Source: CAXBCP01 sp047638395
GTDB lineage: Bacteria > Pseudomonadota > Alphaproteobacteria > MPNO01 > UBA830
DNA length: 64,000 bases
NCBI GenBank assembly: GCA_047638395.1
Contig: JBLIMV010000006.1
Coordinates: 119,846-183,845 of the forward strand
Direction: 5' to 3'
In this document: positions 27,965 through 37,052 of the stretch, in pieces
Layout: every line of letters begins with the position of its first letter
How positions within the stretch are numbered: position 1 is the stretch's first letter
Notes under the pieces: generated by a model
Databases searched by the model: none
What the model was told of the DNA's origin: nothing
Seen by the model: only the letters and a program-made list of their open reading frames with translations
Program-made: the position numbers and the translations under genes

Positions 27965-29302
27965 TCAACTGCCGAGCGACGGCAGCCAGAGCACAATGCC
28001 GGGAAAGATGACGATCAAGACCACCAGCAGCATTGCACACGCCATGAAAGGGAGCGCCGCCAGACAGATTTCACTGAACTTGGTCCCCGGCGGCGACACG
28101 CCCTGCATTACGAATAGAAGTAGGCCAAAAGGCGGCGTGGTAAAGCTGATTTCCATTGCCAGCAGAACAATTACCGCGAACCAGATCGGATCGAAGCCGA
28201 ACTTTATCGCCAGCGGGAAAAAGATCGGCACTGTCAGCAGCATCATGGACAGCTGATCCATGAACATGCCGAGGACCAGCAGAATTCCGAACATCACGAG
28301 CAGCATGACCATCGGGTCGAGATCGAACTGCGTCACCCAGCCGATCAGTCCCGACGACGCCCCGGAAAATGCCAGGATCTGGCTGAAAGTCGCTGACCCG
28401 AAGATGATCAGCAACGCCATGATCGTGACCCGGGCGGCACCTTCCATCGACGTCCAGGTCGATTTGAATGTCAGGCTGCGATACAAAACCGCAAGGATAA
28501 GAACGCCAAGGCAGCCGAACGCCGCCGCCTCGGACGGCGTCGCGATTCCTGCCATAATCAGGATGATGACGCCGAACACAACAGAGATCATCGGCAACAC
28601 GTCCGTACCCAGCAGCCTCAGCCGGGTCGACCATGGCACGAACTCGATGTCATAGGCGGGCGCGGCATCCGGGTCGCGCTTCGCCATCCCGTAGATCAGC
28701 ACGATATACATCAGTGCCAGGATGAGCCCCGGCACAATACCGGCAATCAATAGCTTGCCGATATCCAGCTCCGCGAGCGTGCCCAGCAACACTGCGAGCG
28801 CCGAGGGCGGAATCAACATCGCGAGCCCGCCGGTCCCGAGGATAGGACCGATGGACATGTGTTTCTTATAGCCCCGCTTGGTCATCTCCGGGACCATCAG
28901 CGTGCCCAGCAGCGCCGTGGACCCCATGGAAGAGCCTGACAGGGTCGCAAAGGCCGTGCCGCCTGCCACCGTTACGTAGGACAGGCGCGCCGGCACACGG
29001 CCCATCAGCTTCTCGACGGCGGTGAACATCCGGTTCGCGAGACCTGTGTGAAAAAACAGCTCGCCCATCAGCAGAAACATCGGGATCGGCACGAGAGCGA
29101 AGGTGGTCATGGATTCAAATGCATTGCCGGCCAGGATCCCGACCCCGCGCTCTGCCATTTCGAAGAAACCGCCCGATCCACCGAGATAAATCACGGCGGC
29201 CACTACGTTGACGGTGATAAAGGCAATACCCACCGGCAGACCGATCGCCATCAACACCAGGATCGCCGCAATCAGGCTCGCCAGGGTCCAGTACCATTCC
29301 AT
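27965..29302 (-). CDS. TRAP transporter large permease (DctM)
   Basis: 445 residues, about 12 hydrophobic helices. DctM landmarks are GELFFHTGLANRMFTAVEKLMGRVPARLSYVTVAGGTAFATLSGSSMGSTALLG and GLAMLIPPSALAVLLGTLAELD. It carries the solute through the inner membrane with the small permease encoded 12 nt upstream. It is separate from the fused DctQM at 4509, so the window has two TRAP systems of different organisation. Confidence 0.95.
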   Translation of the reverse strand: MEWYWTLASLIAAILVLMAIGLPVGIAFITVNVVAAVIYLGGSGGFFEMAERGVGILAGNAFESMTTFALVPIPMFLLMGELFFHTGLANRMFTAVEKLMGRVPARLSYVTVAGGTAFATLSGSSMGSTALLGTLMVPEMTKRGYKKHMSIGPILGTGGLAMLIPPSALAVLLGTLAELDIGKLLIAGIVPGLILALMYIVLIYGMAKRDPDAAPAYDIEFVPWSTRLRLLGTDVLPMISVVFGVIILIMAGIATPSEAAAFGCLGVLILAVLYRSLTFKSTWTSMEGAARVTIMALLIIFGSATFSQILAFSGASSGLIGWVTQFDLDPMVMLLVMFGILLVLGMFMDQLSMMLLTVPIFFPLAIKFGFDPIWFAVIVLLAMEISFTTPPFGLLLFVMQGVSPPGTKFSEICLAALPFMACAMLLVVLIVIFPGIVLWLPSLGS

Positions 29303-29314
29303 CAGGAAGCGGCC

Positions 29315-29827
29315 CTATTCATGAACACCAGCCTGTCCGGTATGCATGGTTTCCCGGCCGAAAACGAAGCGCAGAAACTCCAACGACATAAACCCGAATC
29401 CAACAGGCATGGCGACAGTGACGATCCAGCGCGGGATATCGCGTGAGCCGCGCACGTCGAGTTCCCCAAAAGTGTAGTCTTCAAGTGCCAGGGCACCCGC
29501 ATAAAACGCGAGCACGGCGCAGACGAGAAAACACACCGCAGCAACGACGCGCGACAGCACGTTTCGGACCGGCACCGAAACGGCAGCGGTAATAATTTCG
29601 ATATAGACATGCCCGCGTTGCCGAACCAGCCAGGGTGCGCCGAGCATCAGCGTGTAGATAAAGCCGTATTCGATAAAGACGAAGGAATAGCTGGAATACT
29701 CGAGTCCCAGGCTGCGGAACAGCACGGAATAGACGATGGCGACCATCATCAGACCGAGATAGATAGCCGCAAGCGCGGCCATACCGCGCAGCAGCCGCGT
29801 ATAATATGTGTCAATCGTTTCCAGCAT
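29315..29827 (-). CDS. TRAP transporter small permease (DctQ)
   Basis: 170 residues with four hydrophobic segments (about 16-35, 50-65, 85-108 and 130-155). WLVRQRGHVYIEIITAAVSVPVRNVLSRVVAAVCFLVCAVLAFYAG is characteristic of DctQ. It forms the membrane complex with DctM and receives solute from the DctP protein encoded 39 nt upstream. Confidence 0.92.
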   Translation of the reverse strand: MLETIDTYYTRLLRGMAALAAIYLGLMMVAIVYSVLFRSLGLEYSSYSFVFIEYGFIYTLMLGAPWLVRQRGHVYIEIITAAVSVPVRNVLSRVVAAVCFLVCAVLAFYAGALALEDYTFGELDVRGSRDIPRWIVTVAMPVGFGFMSLEFLRFVFGRETMHTGQAGVHE

Positions 29828-29866
29828 GGCGGAAAACGGGCGGACCAGAGGCCCGCCCGTTAATCG

Positions 29867-30874
29867 TCAGTTCGTTGCGGCCTGCTGGTATAGCGGGCGC
29901 AGTTTCTGCATGGAATCGAGCGGCCGGTTACGCTTCTTCAGGCGCTCTTCCATCCGCTGGTAGGCAGATTCGATCGCCGTCTTCAGATATTCGGACGATG
30001 CCGGCACGTTGTGCAGTTTCATACCACCGTCAATGAGCTGCTTGCGCTCTTTGACGACCTCGGCGAGCCGTGCCGCACGGCTGGAATTTTCATGCGCAAT
30101 TACCGTCGACTGCAGGATACCCTGCGCTTTCGCGGTCATCTTGTTCCAGGATTTCAGGTTCATAATCAGCCCGATATCGGTCTGGTAGAACTTCGGGTCC
30201 AGACGGTGACGCAGGAACTTGTCCCATTTCAATCCCATCAGCCCGATCGATGTCCAGGCCGATGCGTTGACGATGCCTTTTTCAAGCGCCGAGTACACCG
30301 CACTGGAAGACATATTGTGCGTCGTCGCCCCGAGCGCGCGGAAAAATGCACCATAGATCGGGTTGTCGCGCAGCTTCACACCGGCGAAATCGGGTTGTCC
30401 GCTCTTTTTGAAAGTCGGCGCGTTCTGCATATAGATGTGAAAGCCCGGCCCGGAATCGATCCAGCCGAGATACTTCACCTTGAAATACTTCTGGTGAAGC
30501 TGATCGATGATTGCCATTCCGCCATTCGCACGCACGGTTGCGGGCGAGGACGGAGAGGTCGCAATCGCCTCATTTTCCGGGATTGCCTGCGCATAAAACG
30601 CCGCGGGCGTGCAGACCATATCGACGGAGCCTTTGCTGACCGCACCGGGCTGCTGGAACATCTTTACAGCTTCGCTGCCGCCCTTGATGTCGATTGAAAC
30701 GTCAGAACCGCCGGCCGCGTTGATCGATGCGACCATTGCCTTGCAGCTTTTGGTGTAAACCAGAAAATCCGGGAAAGGATGAACCAGCGAAAGCTTGGTC
30801 TGCGCCATCGTTCCGCCGGCGAAAGCCGTCATCCCGATAGAAAATGCAGCGATCATCATAATTTTTGTTTTCAT
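29867..30874 (-). CDS. TRAP transporter periplasmic solute-binding protein (DctP type)
   Basis: 335 residues from ATG 30874; an ATG at 30880 is only 1 nt from the AGGGG ribosome site, while 30874 has normal spacing. A signal peptide (about residues 1-24, ending TMA-QT) precedes TKLSLVHPFPDFLVYTKSCKAMVASINAAGG. The central FAGVKLRDNPIYGAFFRALGATTHNMSSSAVYSALEKGIVNA is the DctP ligand-binding core. It opens the long operon that continues through the hydro-lyase and hydantoinase genes to the flavoprotein at 20962. Confidence 0.92.
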   Translation of the reverse strand: MKTKIMMIAAFSIGMTAFAGGTMAQTKLSLVHPFPDFLVYTKSCKAMVASINAAGGSDVSIDIKGGSEAVKMFQQPGAVSKGSVDMVCTPAAFYAQAIPENEAIATSPSSPATVRANGGMAIIDQLHQKYFKVKYLGWIDSGPGFHIYMQNAPTFKKSGQPDFAGVKLRDNPIYGAFFRALGATTHNMSSSAVYSALEKGIVNASAWTSIGLMGLKWDKFLRHRLDPKFYQTDIGLIMNLKSWNKMTAKAQGILQSTVIAHENSSRAARLAEVVKERKQLIDGGMKLHNVPASSEYLKTAIESAYQRMEERLKKRNRPLDSMQKLRPLYQQAATN

Positions 30875-30990
30875 AATCATGCCCCTGATAGGTTTTTGAT
30901 CTGTTTCGTTTAACCATTACGCCTGAACTCTGTTTTATATACTGTCATATCTGCCGAACTGACGCATCCTCAACAATTGACCGATCAACA

Positions 30991-31371
30991 ATGAATCCCG
31001 AATCTCCGGATTTTATCGTTCGCGCCTTTCTGGACGCAATCGACGCGCGCGACCTGGAAACAGCACAATCGTTCCTGTCTCCCGACTTCTCCATGGAATT
31101 CCCGGGTGGTGGCACGATGCGTACCCTGAAGGAGTTGATCGACTGGGCGAAACCCAGATACAGATCCGTCTCCAAGCGGTACGACAAATTCGATGTCGTG
31201 GATGCCGGTGGCGACGAATCAGCCGTTTATTGCTTCGGCACCCTGTCCGGCGTCTGGAACAATGGGGAAGAATTCTCCGCCATCCGGTTTATCGACCGTT
31301 TCGGCATCAAAAACGACCGCATCATGGATCAGAAAGTCTGGAACGACCTCGGCGAAGTGCGAAAACCCTGA
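30991..31371 (+). CDS. SnoaL/NTF2-like small protein
   Basis: 126 residues. SPDFIVRAFLDAIDARDLETAQSFLSPDFSMEFPGGGTMRTLKELIDWAKPR and the C-terminal GEEFSAIRFIDRFGIKNDRIMDQKVWNDLGE follow the cone-shaped NTF2 fold shared by SnoaL cyclases and limonene-epoxide hydrolase-like proteins. It could be an isomerase or hydrolase for a small substrate, or only a binding protein. It is divergent from the TRAP DctP gene with a 116-bp spacer and ends 3 nt before the convergent dehydrogenase. Confidence 0.72.
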   Translation: MNPESPDFIVRAFLDAIDARDLETAQSFLSPDFSMEFPGGGTMRTLKELIDWAKPRYRSVSKRYDKFDVVDAGGDESAVYCFGTLSGVWNNGEEFSAIRFIDRFGIKNDRIMDQKVWNDLGEVRKP

Positions 31372-31374
31372 CGA

Positions 31375-32370
31375 TCAGGCTATCCGGTTCACCAGGGTTC
31401 CATCGGCCAGGAAATCCCGCGCTATCTCGACGGCACGTCGGCGCAATTCTTCGAGCGACTGCGGGCTCACCCCGCCGACATGGGGCGTGATCGCGACACG
31501 GTCCCGCGCCCAGTCTTTATGCTGCTTCACTGCCGACAGCAGCCGGTCGGTCGACGGCAGTGGCTCCGCCGGGAACACATCGAGGCCGACACCGCCAAGC
31601 GCCCCGGCTTTGAGCGCATCCGCGACGGCGTCGGTATCGACCAGTCCGCCCCGTGCGGTGTTAATCAACACCGAATCCGGTTTCATTACGGCAAGCGCAA
31701 CGGCATCGATAATATTCGAGGTCTTTTCCGTCAGCGGCAGATGAAGCGACACCACATCCGCCACCTCCAACCCGGCCTCCAGGGACGAAAACCGGTGAAC
31801 CTGGGTAACCTCCCAACTTCCGGGCGCAATATCCGGGTCGAAAAACCCCACCGTCATGCCCAGCGCCCGGGCGCGATCGGCAAAGGCACGTCCGATGGCG
31901 CCGTAGCCGACCACCAGACAGTTCAGCCCCGCGATGCGGCGGACCGGGGCAGGAATAGGCATCCGGTCAAAATCGGTATCTTTCGGCAGGTCGAAAATTC
32001 GCCCGTGATATGCGGCAGTTCCGCGTAACAGCGCAAGGGTGAGCGCCAGCGCATGATCCGCGACTTCGCCGGTGCCATAGTCCGGCACGTTGCAGACCGG
32101 CACACCGCGCGCCGACCAGGCGTCGAGATCTATATTGTCGACGCCGACACCGACCCGGACCAGAATACGGGCGTTCACCGCCAGTTCCGCGATTGTTTGG
32201 TCGTAGGGCATCAGGTGATGTGCGACGAGAGCGTCTGCGCCTGACCACACATCGACAGACAGGTCTTCGGCCTTCCGGGCGTTCTCGATGACGATGTCCA
32301 TCGGCGCCGCTGCCGCCCGCTCAACCGCATGATCGTCCGCGAAGACCGTATCGGGGATGAGAATATTCAC
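31375..32370 (-). CDS. D-2-hydroxyacid dehydrogenase (NAD-binding, CtBP-like group)
   Basis: 331 residues from a GTG at 32370 that overlaps the upstream stop (GTGA); a start at 32418 is unlikely because it would begin inside the V4R gene. The NAD fold is LNCLVVGYGAIGRAFADRARALGMTVGFFDPD, followed by VVSLHLPLTEKTSNIID, NTARGGLVDTDAVADAL and the catalytic His in VAITPHVGGVS. It reduces a 2-oxo acid or oxidises a D-2-hydroxy acid. It forms an operon with the V4R and KstD-like flavoprotein genes. Confidence 0.9.
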   Translation of the reverse strand: MNILIPDTVFADDHAVERAAAAPMDIVIENARKAEDLSVDVWSGADALVAHHLMPYDQTIAELAVNARILVRVGVGVDNIDLDAWSARGVPVCNVPDYGTGEVADHALALTLALLRGTAAYHGRIFDLPKDTDFDRMPIPAPVRRIAGLNCLVVGYGAIGRAFADRARALGMTVGFFDPDIAPGSWEVTQVHRFSSLEAGLEVADVVSLHLPLTEKTSNIIDAVALAVMKPDSVLINTARGGLVDTDAVADALKAGALGGVGLDVFPAEPLPSTDRLLSAVKQHKDWARDRVAITPHVGGVSPQSLEELRRRAVEIARDFLADGTLVNRIA

Positions 32371-32861
32371 GCTGGAACCGCTTCGAACGTGCAGATATCC
32401 GCTCCCTGCGACGCACAACCGGTTTCCCGCACGGCAACCGCCACACCCAGAACCAGACCGCCTACGGCTTCAAGCATGCCCCGGATCGGCGCACAGACCG
32501 GCGCGTCGCTATCGCCATACCCGGCGGCAAACGGGCTGTTGCTGACGCTGAGCGACAGACCGTTTGCTGAGCGGCTCAAAGACCAGATGCCCCAGCCGAG
32601 CTGCGGCGCGGTCTCCGCAATGGTCGCCAGCAGAGCATCCGCCTGCGCCGCCCCCAGCGCCTGATAGCTTTCGGCCGAGCCCTTGCCGTAATGCGCAATG
32701 GATCGGGCAAAGGCTTCAAATGCGGCAGCGCGTTCCGTCTCCGGCAGGAATTCAAAAACCCCCATCAGGCTGTCGGGCCGGATCAACAGATACGGGATAT
32801 CCCGGTCGTGTATGGCGCCGTTTTCGGCATCCCATTCCAGCCGCTCCCGAAAGGTCTTCAT
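32367..32861 (-). CDS. V4R-like small-molecule-binding protein (tentative)
   Basis: 164 residues, mainly alpha-beta. The N-terminal half has DRDIPYLLIRPDSLMGVFEFLPETERAAAFEAFARSIAHYGKG, and the C-terminus has EAVGGLVLGVAVAVRETGCASQGADICTFEA with Cys123, Cys149 and Cys157. A late Cys-x7-Cys following a hydrophobic strand is the usual mark of V4R domains, which bind hydrocarbons or bacteriochlorophyll intermediates. It lacks any DNA-binding or kinase domain. Stop-start overlaps on both sides put it in one operon with the flavoprotein and dehydrogenase. Confidence 0.5.
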   Translation of the reverse strand: MKTFRERLEWDAENGAIHDRDIPYLLIRPDSLMGVFEFLPETERAAAFEAFARSIAHYGKGSAESYQALGAAQADALLATIAETAPQLGWGIWSLSRSANGLSLSVSNSPFAAGYGDSDAPVCAPIRGMLEAVGGLVLGVAVAVRETGCASQGADICTFEAVPA

Positions 32862-34594
32862 GCCGCGTGGTCCGCCGTCGATACACGCCCCGCAGCATGC
32901 ATCGCGGCACGCCAGCCAAATACGACCGCCGGCCCCAGTGTCGTCCCCGGCCCCGGATAGGCGCCGGACATCACAGATCCCATATCGTTGCCGCAGGCAT
33001 AAAGCCCGGCAATCGGCGCGTTCGCCCCATCCAGCACGCGGCAGTCCGGGTCAGTCGATATACCGACGCTGCACCCGATCTCGGCGGGCCAGACCGCCAT
33101 GGCCGCGAACGGCCCGGCCTCAATAGGTGCCAGGCACGGGTTCGGTCCATGTGCCGGATCGCCGTTGAACCTGTTGAGCTCCAGATCGCCTTTGCCGAAA
33201 TCTTCATCTACCCCGGTGACCGCGAAGCGGTTGTGACGGTCCACACTGTCCTGCAACCCGCCACGATCAACCCCAATTTTTCCGGCGAGCGCATCAAGGC
33301 TGTCCGCGACCGTCACATAGCCATCCTTGATATGCTTCGACAGGTTGCGTGTTTCCGGATGGATCGCGCCAAGCCCGTACTTCGCGATAAAGCGCGTCTC
33401 ACAGATCAGCCAGGCGGGCATGGTGTCTGCGGTTTCGTGCGACCGGTACATCGCTTCGACAAAGTCATGATAGGACACGCCCTCGTTCACGAACCGGCGC
33501 CCGTCGGCATTGACGGCGATCAGCCCCGGCTTGGCGCGATCCATCGCAAGATGCGGGAACAGACCTTCCGTTCCGTCAGCTCGTTTGGTCACCGACACAG
33601 GAGACCAGAAACCGGCTCCCTGATGGCTGTCGGAATCAATTACCGCATTCGCTGCTTCCGCCAATGCCAGCCCGTCCCCCGCATTCGAGCCCGCAGCAAG
33701 CGAATAGGGCGGCGTGGGATGGGGCATAAATGCTTCGCGGTATTTGGGGTTATGCGCAAATCCTCCGGTCGCCAGGATGACACCCCTGCGCGCGCGGACC
33801 CGTTTTTCCCCGTCTGCTGTGTTCAGAATGGCCCCGAGCACCGCACCGTCTTCATCGCGGACAAATTCCCCGATCGGGGCCTCGAACAAGACCGGCACAT
33901 TGCGTTTCTGCAGACTGTAATAGAGCCTGCCGACCAGCGCGTTCCCCATAACCAGCCGGGTGCCCCGGCGAAATCGCAGCCGGTCCGTCAGGTAGCGCAG
34001 CACGATCGATGCAGAATGCCTAAATTTCGCCAGGGAACGGTAGCGTCCCAACAGACTGACGATGTCCACCTTGCCGACCATCATCCCGCCCATCAGCATA
34101 AATTCGGCGATCGGCGGCCGGACACGCGCGAAGTCCTTGCCGAGCAGTCTGCCGTCAAAATTCTCCGGGATTATCGCCCGCCCTGCCATGCCGGCACCAG
34201 CGATATTATTGCGATAATCGGGGTGCATCCCACAGGGCAGGAAGCGTACATCGGTTTTTTCTGCCAGATAATCGATCACGCCCGGACCGTCGCGCAAATA
34301 TACCCGGCGGTGCTCACTGGTCCGGTCTTCGCCGATGAGACTGTCGAGATACTTCGCGGCCTCTTCCGGCGAATCCTCAAAACCTGCTTCCCGGCTTTGC
34401 GTGTTTCCGGGGATCCACAACGTTCCGGCAGATGTCGCGCCGGTGCCGCCGACCTGAGCCGCTTTTTCACAGACAACGACATCGAGCCCTTCGATCGCCG
34501 CGACAAGCGCCGCCGTCATGCCGCCGGGACCCGCGCCTGCGACCAGCAGGTCCGTCTCCATATCCCAGTCGCTTGCCGTGATCGTGTCTGCCAT
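32858..34594 (-). CDS. FAD-dependent oxidoreductase, 3-ketosteroid 1-dehydrogenase-like
   Basis: 578 residues, similar in length to KstD. DLLVAGAGPGGMTAALVAAIEGLDVVVCEKAAQVGGTGATSAGTLWIPGN is the FAD-binding start; RRGVILATGGFAHNPKYREAF and the C-terminal GSVMSGAYPGPGTTLGPAVVFGWRAAMHA are family motifs. These enzymes introduce or reduce a double bond next to a carbonyl. No steroid-degradation genes occur in the window, so a smaller cyclic enone substrate is more likely. Its stop overlaps the V4R start (ATGA). Confidence 0.87.
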   Translation of the reverse strand: MADTITASDWDMETDLLVAGAGPGGMTAALVAAIEGLDVVVCEKAAQVGGTGATSAGTLWIPGNTQSREAGFEDSPEEAAKYLDSLIGEDRTSEHRRVYLRDGPGVIDYLAEKTDVRFLPCGMHPDYRNNIAGAGMAGRAIIPENFDGRLLGKDFARVRPPIAEFMLMGGMMVGKVDIVSLLGRYRSLAKFRHSASIVLRYLTDRLRFRRGTRLVMGNALVGRLYYSLQKRNVPVLFEAPIGEFVRDEDGAVLGAILNTADGEKRVRARRGVILATGGFAHNPKYREAFMPHPTPPYSLAAGSNAGDGLALAEAANAVIDSDSHQGAGFWSPVSVTKRADGTEGLFPHLAMDRAKPGLIAVNADGRRFVNEGVSYHDFVEAMYRSHETADTMPAWLICETRFIAKYGLGAIHPETRNLSKHIKDGYVTVADSLDALAGKIGVDRGGLQDSVDRHNRFAVTGVDEDFGKGDLELNRFNGDPAHGPNPCLAPIEAGPFAAMAVWPAEIGCSVGISTDPDCRVLDGANAPIAGLYACGNDMGSVMSGAYPGPGTTLGPAVVFGWRAAMHAAGRVSTADHAA

Positions 34595-34717
34595 CGTTCC
34601 GTCTCTTGTTATCTATGCTAAAGAATACGGGAAAGCGCCTGCGTGGAACATAGAGCTTTGCACAACCGCCGGCATTGCCCGCAATGGGCGACAACATATT
34701 TTCGAAGGAGACGATCC

Positions 34718-35491
34718 GTGGATCTGGGACTTACAGGAAAACGCGCGCTGGTGATGGGCTCGACCCGGGGTATGGGTCAGGGCATCGCTGCCCAGCTCGC
34801 AGCAGAGGGCGCCGAGGTCGCGATTTGCGGGCGCAAACTGGCCGACGCCGAAGAAACCGCCTCAGACATTTCGGGCAGCCGAGCCTACGCGCTTGATCTT
34901 TCGGACGGAGAGTCAATCAGCGCCCTGATTGAGGCGCTTAAAGCCGATTTCGGCGATCTCGACATCATCGTCTGCAATGGCGGCGGCCCGCCCCCGGGGA
35001 ATATTGCCGATGTAACGGCGGAGGCCTGGGCCACACAGTTCCAAACGATGTTTATCAACCAGCTGACCATCGTAAATACGTTCCTGCCCGGTATGCGCGA
35101 ACGGGGCTGGGGGCGCATCCTGGTTGTTTCCAGTTCGGGCATCGTCCAGCCGATCCCCAATCTCGGTATATCGAACGCGATCCGCGCGTCCCAGGTCGGC
35201 TGGGCAAAGACGCTGTCGAGCGAGGTCGCGTCAGACGGCGTGACGGTCAACACCGTCTCGCCGGGACGCATTCATACCGACCGCGTCAATCAGATCGACG
35301 CTGCCGCCGCCACGAAACAGGGCAAGCCCGTGGAAGACATCGCGCGGGCTTCACACGCGACGATCCCCATGGGCCGCTACGGCACGGTCGCGGAATTTGC
35401 CGACACGGCGGTATATCTGCTGAGCGACAATGCCAGCTACATCACCGGCAGCGTTGTCAAAGTCGATGGCGGGATGATCCGCGGGGTCTAG
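34718..35491 (+). CDS. SDR-family oxidoreductase
   Basis: 257 residues from a GTG at 34718, chosen for GAAGGAG 7 nt upstream. DLGLTGKRALVMGSTRGMGQGIAAQLAAEGAEVAICGR holds the glycine-rich NAD(P) motif; VVSSSGIVQPIPNLGISNAIRASQVGWAKTL carries the catalytic Ser, but the usual Tyr-x3-Lys reads Asn-x3-Arg at the aligned place (SNAIRAS), so the classic Tyr appears absent. C-terminal SYITGSVVKVDGGM is typical. It may be a degenerate or atypical SDR. It ends 3 nt from the convergent dihydropyrimidinase. Confidence 0.82.
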   Translation: MDLGLTGKRALVMGSTRGMGQGIAAQLAAEGAEVAICGRKLADAEETASDISGSRAYALDLSDGESISALIEALKADFGDLDIIVCNGGGPPPGNIADVTAEAWATQFQTMFINQLTIVNTFLPGMRERGWGRILVVSSSGIVQPIPNLGISNAIRASQVGWAKTLSSEVASDGVTVNTVSPGRIHTDRVNQIDAAAATKQGKPVEDIARASHATIPMGRYGTVAEFADTAVYLLSDNASYITGSVVKVDGGMIRGV

Positions 35492-35494
35492 CCC

Positions 35495-36955
35495 CTATTC
35501 CACCAGCTTGCCGGCGACGGGATCGAACGCCGTCGGCAGCCGTGGCGGGGCCGCCAGCGCCGGCGGGGTATCGCATTCGTAGAACATGCCGCCGCCCGCT
35601 TCACCGGTAAATTCCCCGTCGCGCCAGACGAACTTGCCGCGCAGCAAGGTCATGACGGGCCAGCCGGTCACTTCGCGCCCTTCATAGGGCGTGTAATCCA
35701 TCGCATCGTGCATGATCGACTGCGTAATGGTGACCTGCTTTTTTTCATCCCAGATCACCAGATCGGCATCCGCACCGACCGCAATCGTGCCTTTTCGGGG
35801 ATACAGGCCATAGAGCTTGGCAGCATTGGTCGCCGTCAGCGCGACAAATTCCGGCAAGCTGATACGGTTTTTGAGAACCCCTTCCGAGAACAGCAGCGGC
35901 ATCCGCACCTCGATGCCGGGCACGCCATTTGCAATCTGTTTGAAATGGGCCCCCGGGCCCGCCTTTAGCTTGCCTTCAGGGTCGTCATAGCGATAGGGCG
36001 CATGATCCGACGAGAAGACCTCGAATATGCCCTCGACCAGCGCATCCCAGACGATTTCCTGGTTCGCTGCGTCTCGCGGCGGCGGGCTGCACATGTGTTT
36101 GGCGCCCTCAAGACCGGGCTTGTCGAGATCCGCCTCAGTCAGGAACAGGTATTGCGGGCAAGTCTCGGCATAGACCTTCAGCCCCTTGCCCTGCGCCCAG
36201 CGGATCTGATCGATCGCTTCCTTGCCCGACACATGGACGATAAGTACCGGCACATCGACGAGTTCGGCCAGCGCGATGGTGCGGTGGGTTGCTTCGCGCT
36301 CAACCAGCATCGGGCGGGCGGTGGCGTGGTATTTAGGTGCCGTCAGCCCGGCGGCGATCAGCCGTTCGGCCATCCACATGATCATGTCATTGTTTTCGGC
36401 ATGGACCATCACCATCGCCCCGTCGCGGCGCGCCACAGCCAGCACATCGAGAAATTCGCGATCTGACAGTTTCAGCGCATCGTAGGTGAGGTAAATCTTG
36501 AAGCTGGTATAGCCGTCCTTGATCAGCGCAGGCAGTTCCTGGCCAAGCACCTGAGGCGTCGGGTCAGACACGATCAGATGGAAAGCGTAATCCACCGCGG
36601 CCTTCGGGCCGGCCAGTTCGTGATATTCCTGCACGACCTCACGCAGCGACTGCCCCTTGTGCTGGCAGGCAAACGGCATGATCGTCGTGGTCCCGCCGCA
36701 GGCGGCGGACCGCGTTGCCGTGAACCAGTCATCGGCAGTCCATATCCCGGTCGAGGATATCTGCTCGACATGGCAATGGCTGTCGACCCCGCCCGGCGTA
36801 ACCAGCAGGCCGGTCGCATCCACTTCCTCGGCGCCTGGTCCCAGGGAACGGCCCAGCGCCTCTATTTTCCCGTCTTTGATGCCAATATCGGCATCGAAAA
36901 CATCGCTCGCCGTTGCGACGCGCGCGCCGCGGATAACCAGATCGTATTCCGCCAT
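35495..36955 (-). CDS. Dihydropyrimidinase/D-hydantoinase-family cyclic amidohydrolase
   Basis: 486 residues, the family's normal size. Metal ligands are visible in GGVDSHCHVEQ (HxH), the candidate carboxylated Lys in SFKIYLTYDALKL, the His of MVHAENND and VLIVHVSGKEAID, and the Asp of FSSDHAPYRYDDPEGK. It hydrolyses a cyclic diamide or imide to an N-carbamoyl acid using a binuclear zinc site. It is divergent from a DHDPS-family gene. Along with HyuAB it gives the window two unrelated ring-opening amidohydrolase systems. Confidence 0.93.
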   Translation of the reverse strand: MAEYDLVIRGARVATASDVFDADIGIKDGKIEALGRSLGPGAEEVDATGLLVTPGGVDSHCHVEQISSTGIWTADDWFTATRSAACGGTTTIMPFACQHKGQSLREVVQEYHELAGPKAAVDYAFHLIVSDPTPQVLGQELPALIKDGYTSFKIYLTYDALKLSDREFLDVLAVARRDGAMVMVHAENNDMIMWMAERLIAAGLTAPKYHATARPMLVEREATHRTIALAELVDVPVLIVHVSGKEAIDQIRWAQGKGLKVYAETCPQYLFLTEADLDKPGLEGAKHMCSPPPRDAANQEIVWDALVEGIFEVFSSDHAPYRYDDPEGKLKAGPGAHFKQIANGVPGIEVRMPLLFSEGVLKNRISLPEFVALTATNAAKLYGLYPRKGTIAVGADADLVIWDEKKQVTITQSIMHDAMDYTPYEGREVTGWPVMTLLRGKFVWRDGEFTGEAGGGMFYECDTPPALAAPPRLPTAFDPVAGKLVE

Positions 36956-37052
36956 ACCGGAAAAATTCCCTTGAGGTTTGCCGAACCCAGCATACGGGGT
37001 GTAGCTTGCAGAAACCAGATCAGGCCCGGAAACACAGAGGATTCAATTCACC

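Noticed and set aside
32564..34621. 685-codon open frame on the plus strand
   Set aside because: Antisense to the V4R and KstD-like flavoprotein genes; Arg/Pro-rich, shadow of GC-rich coding.
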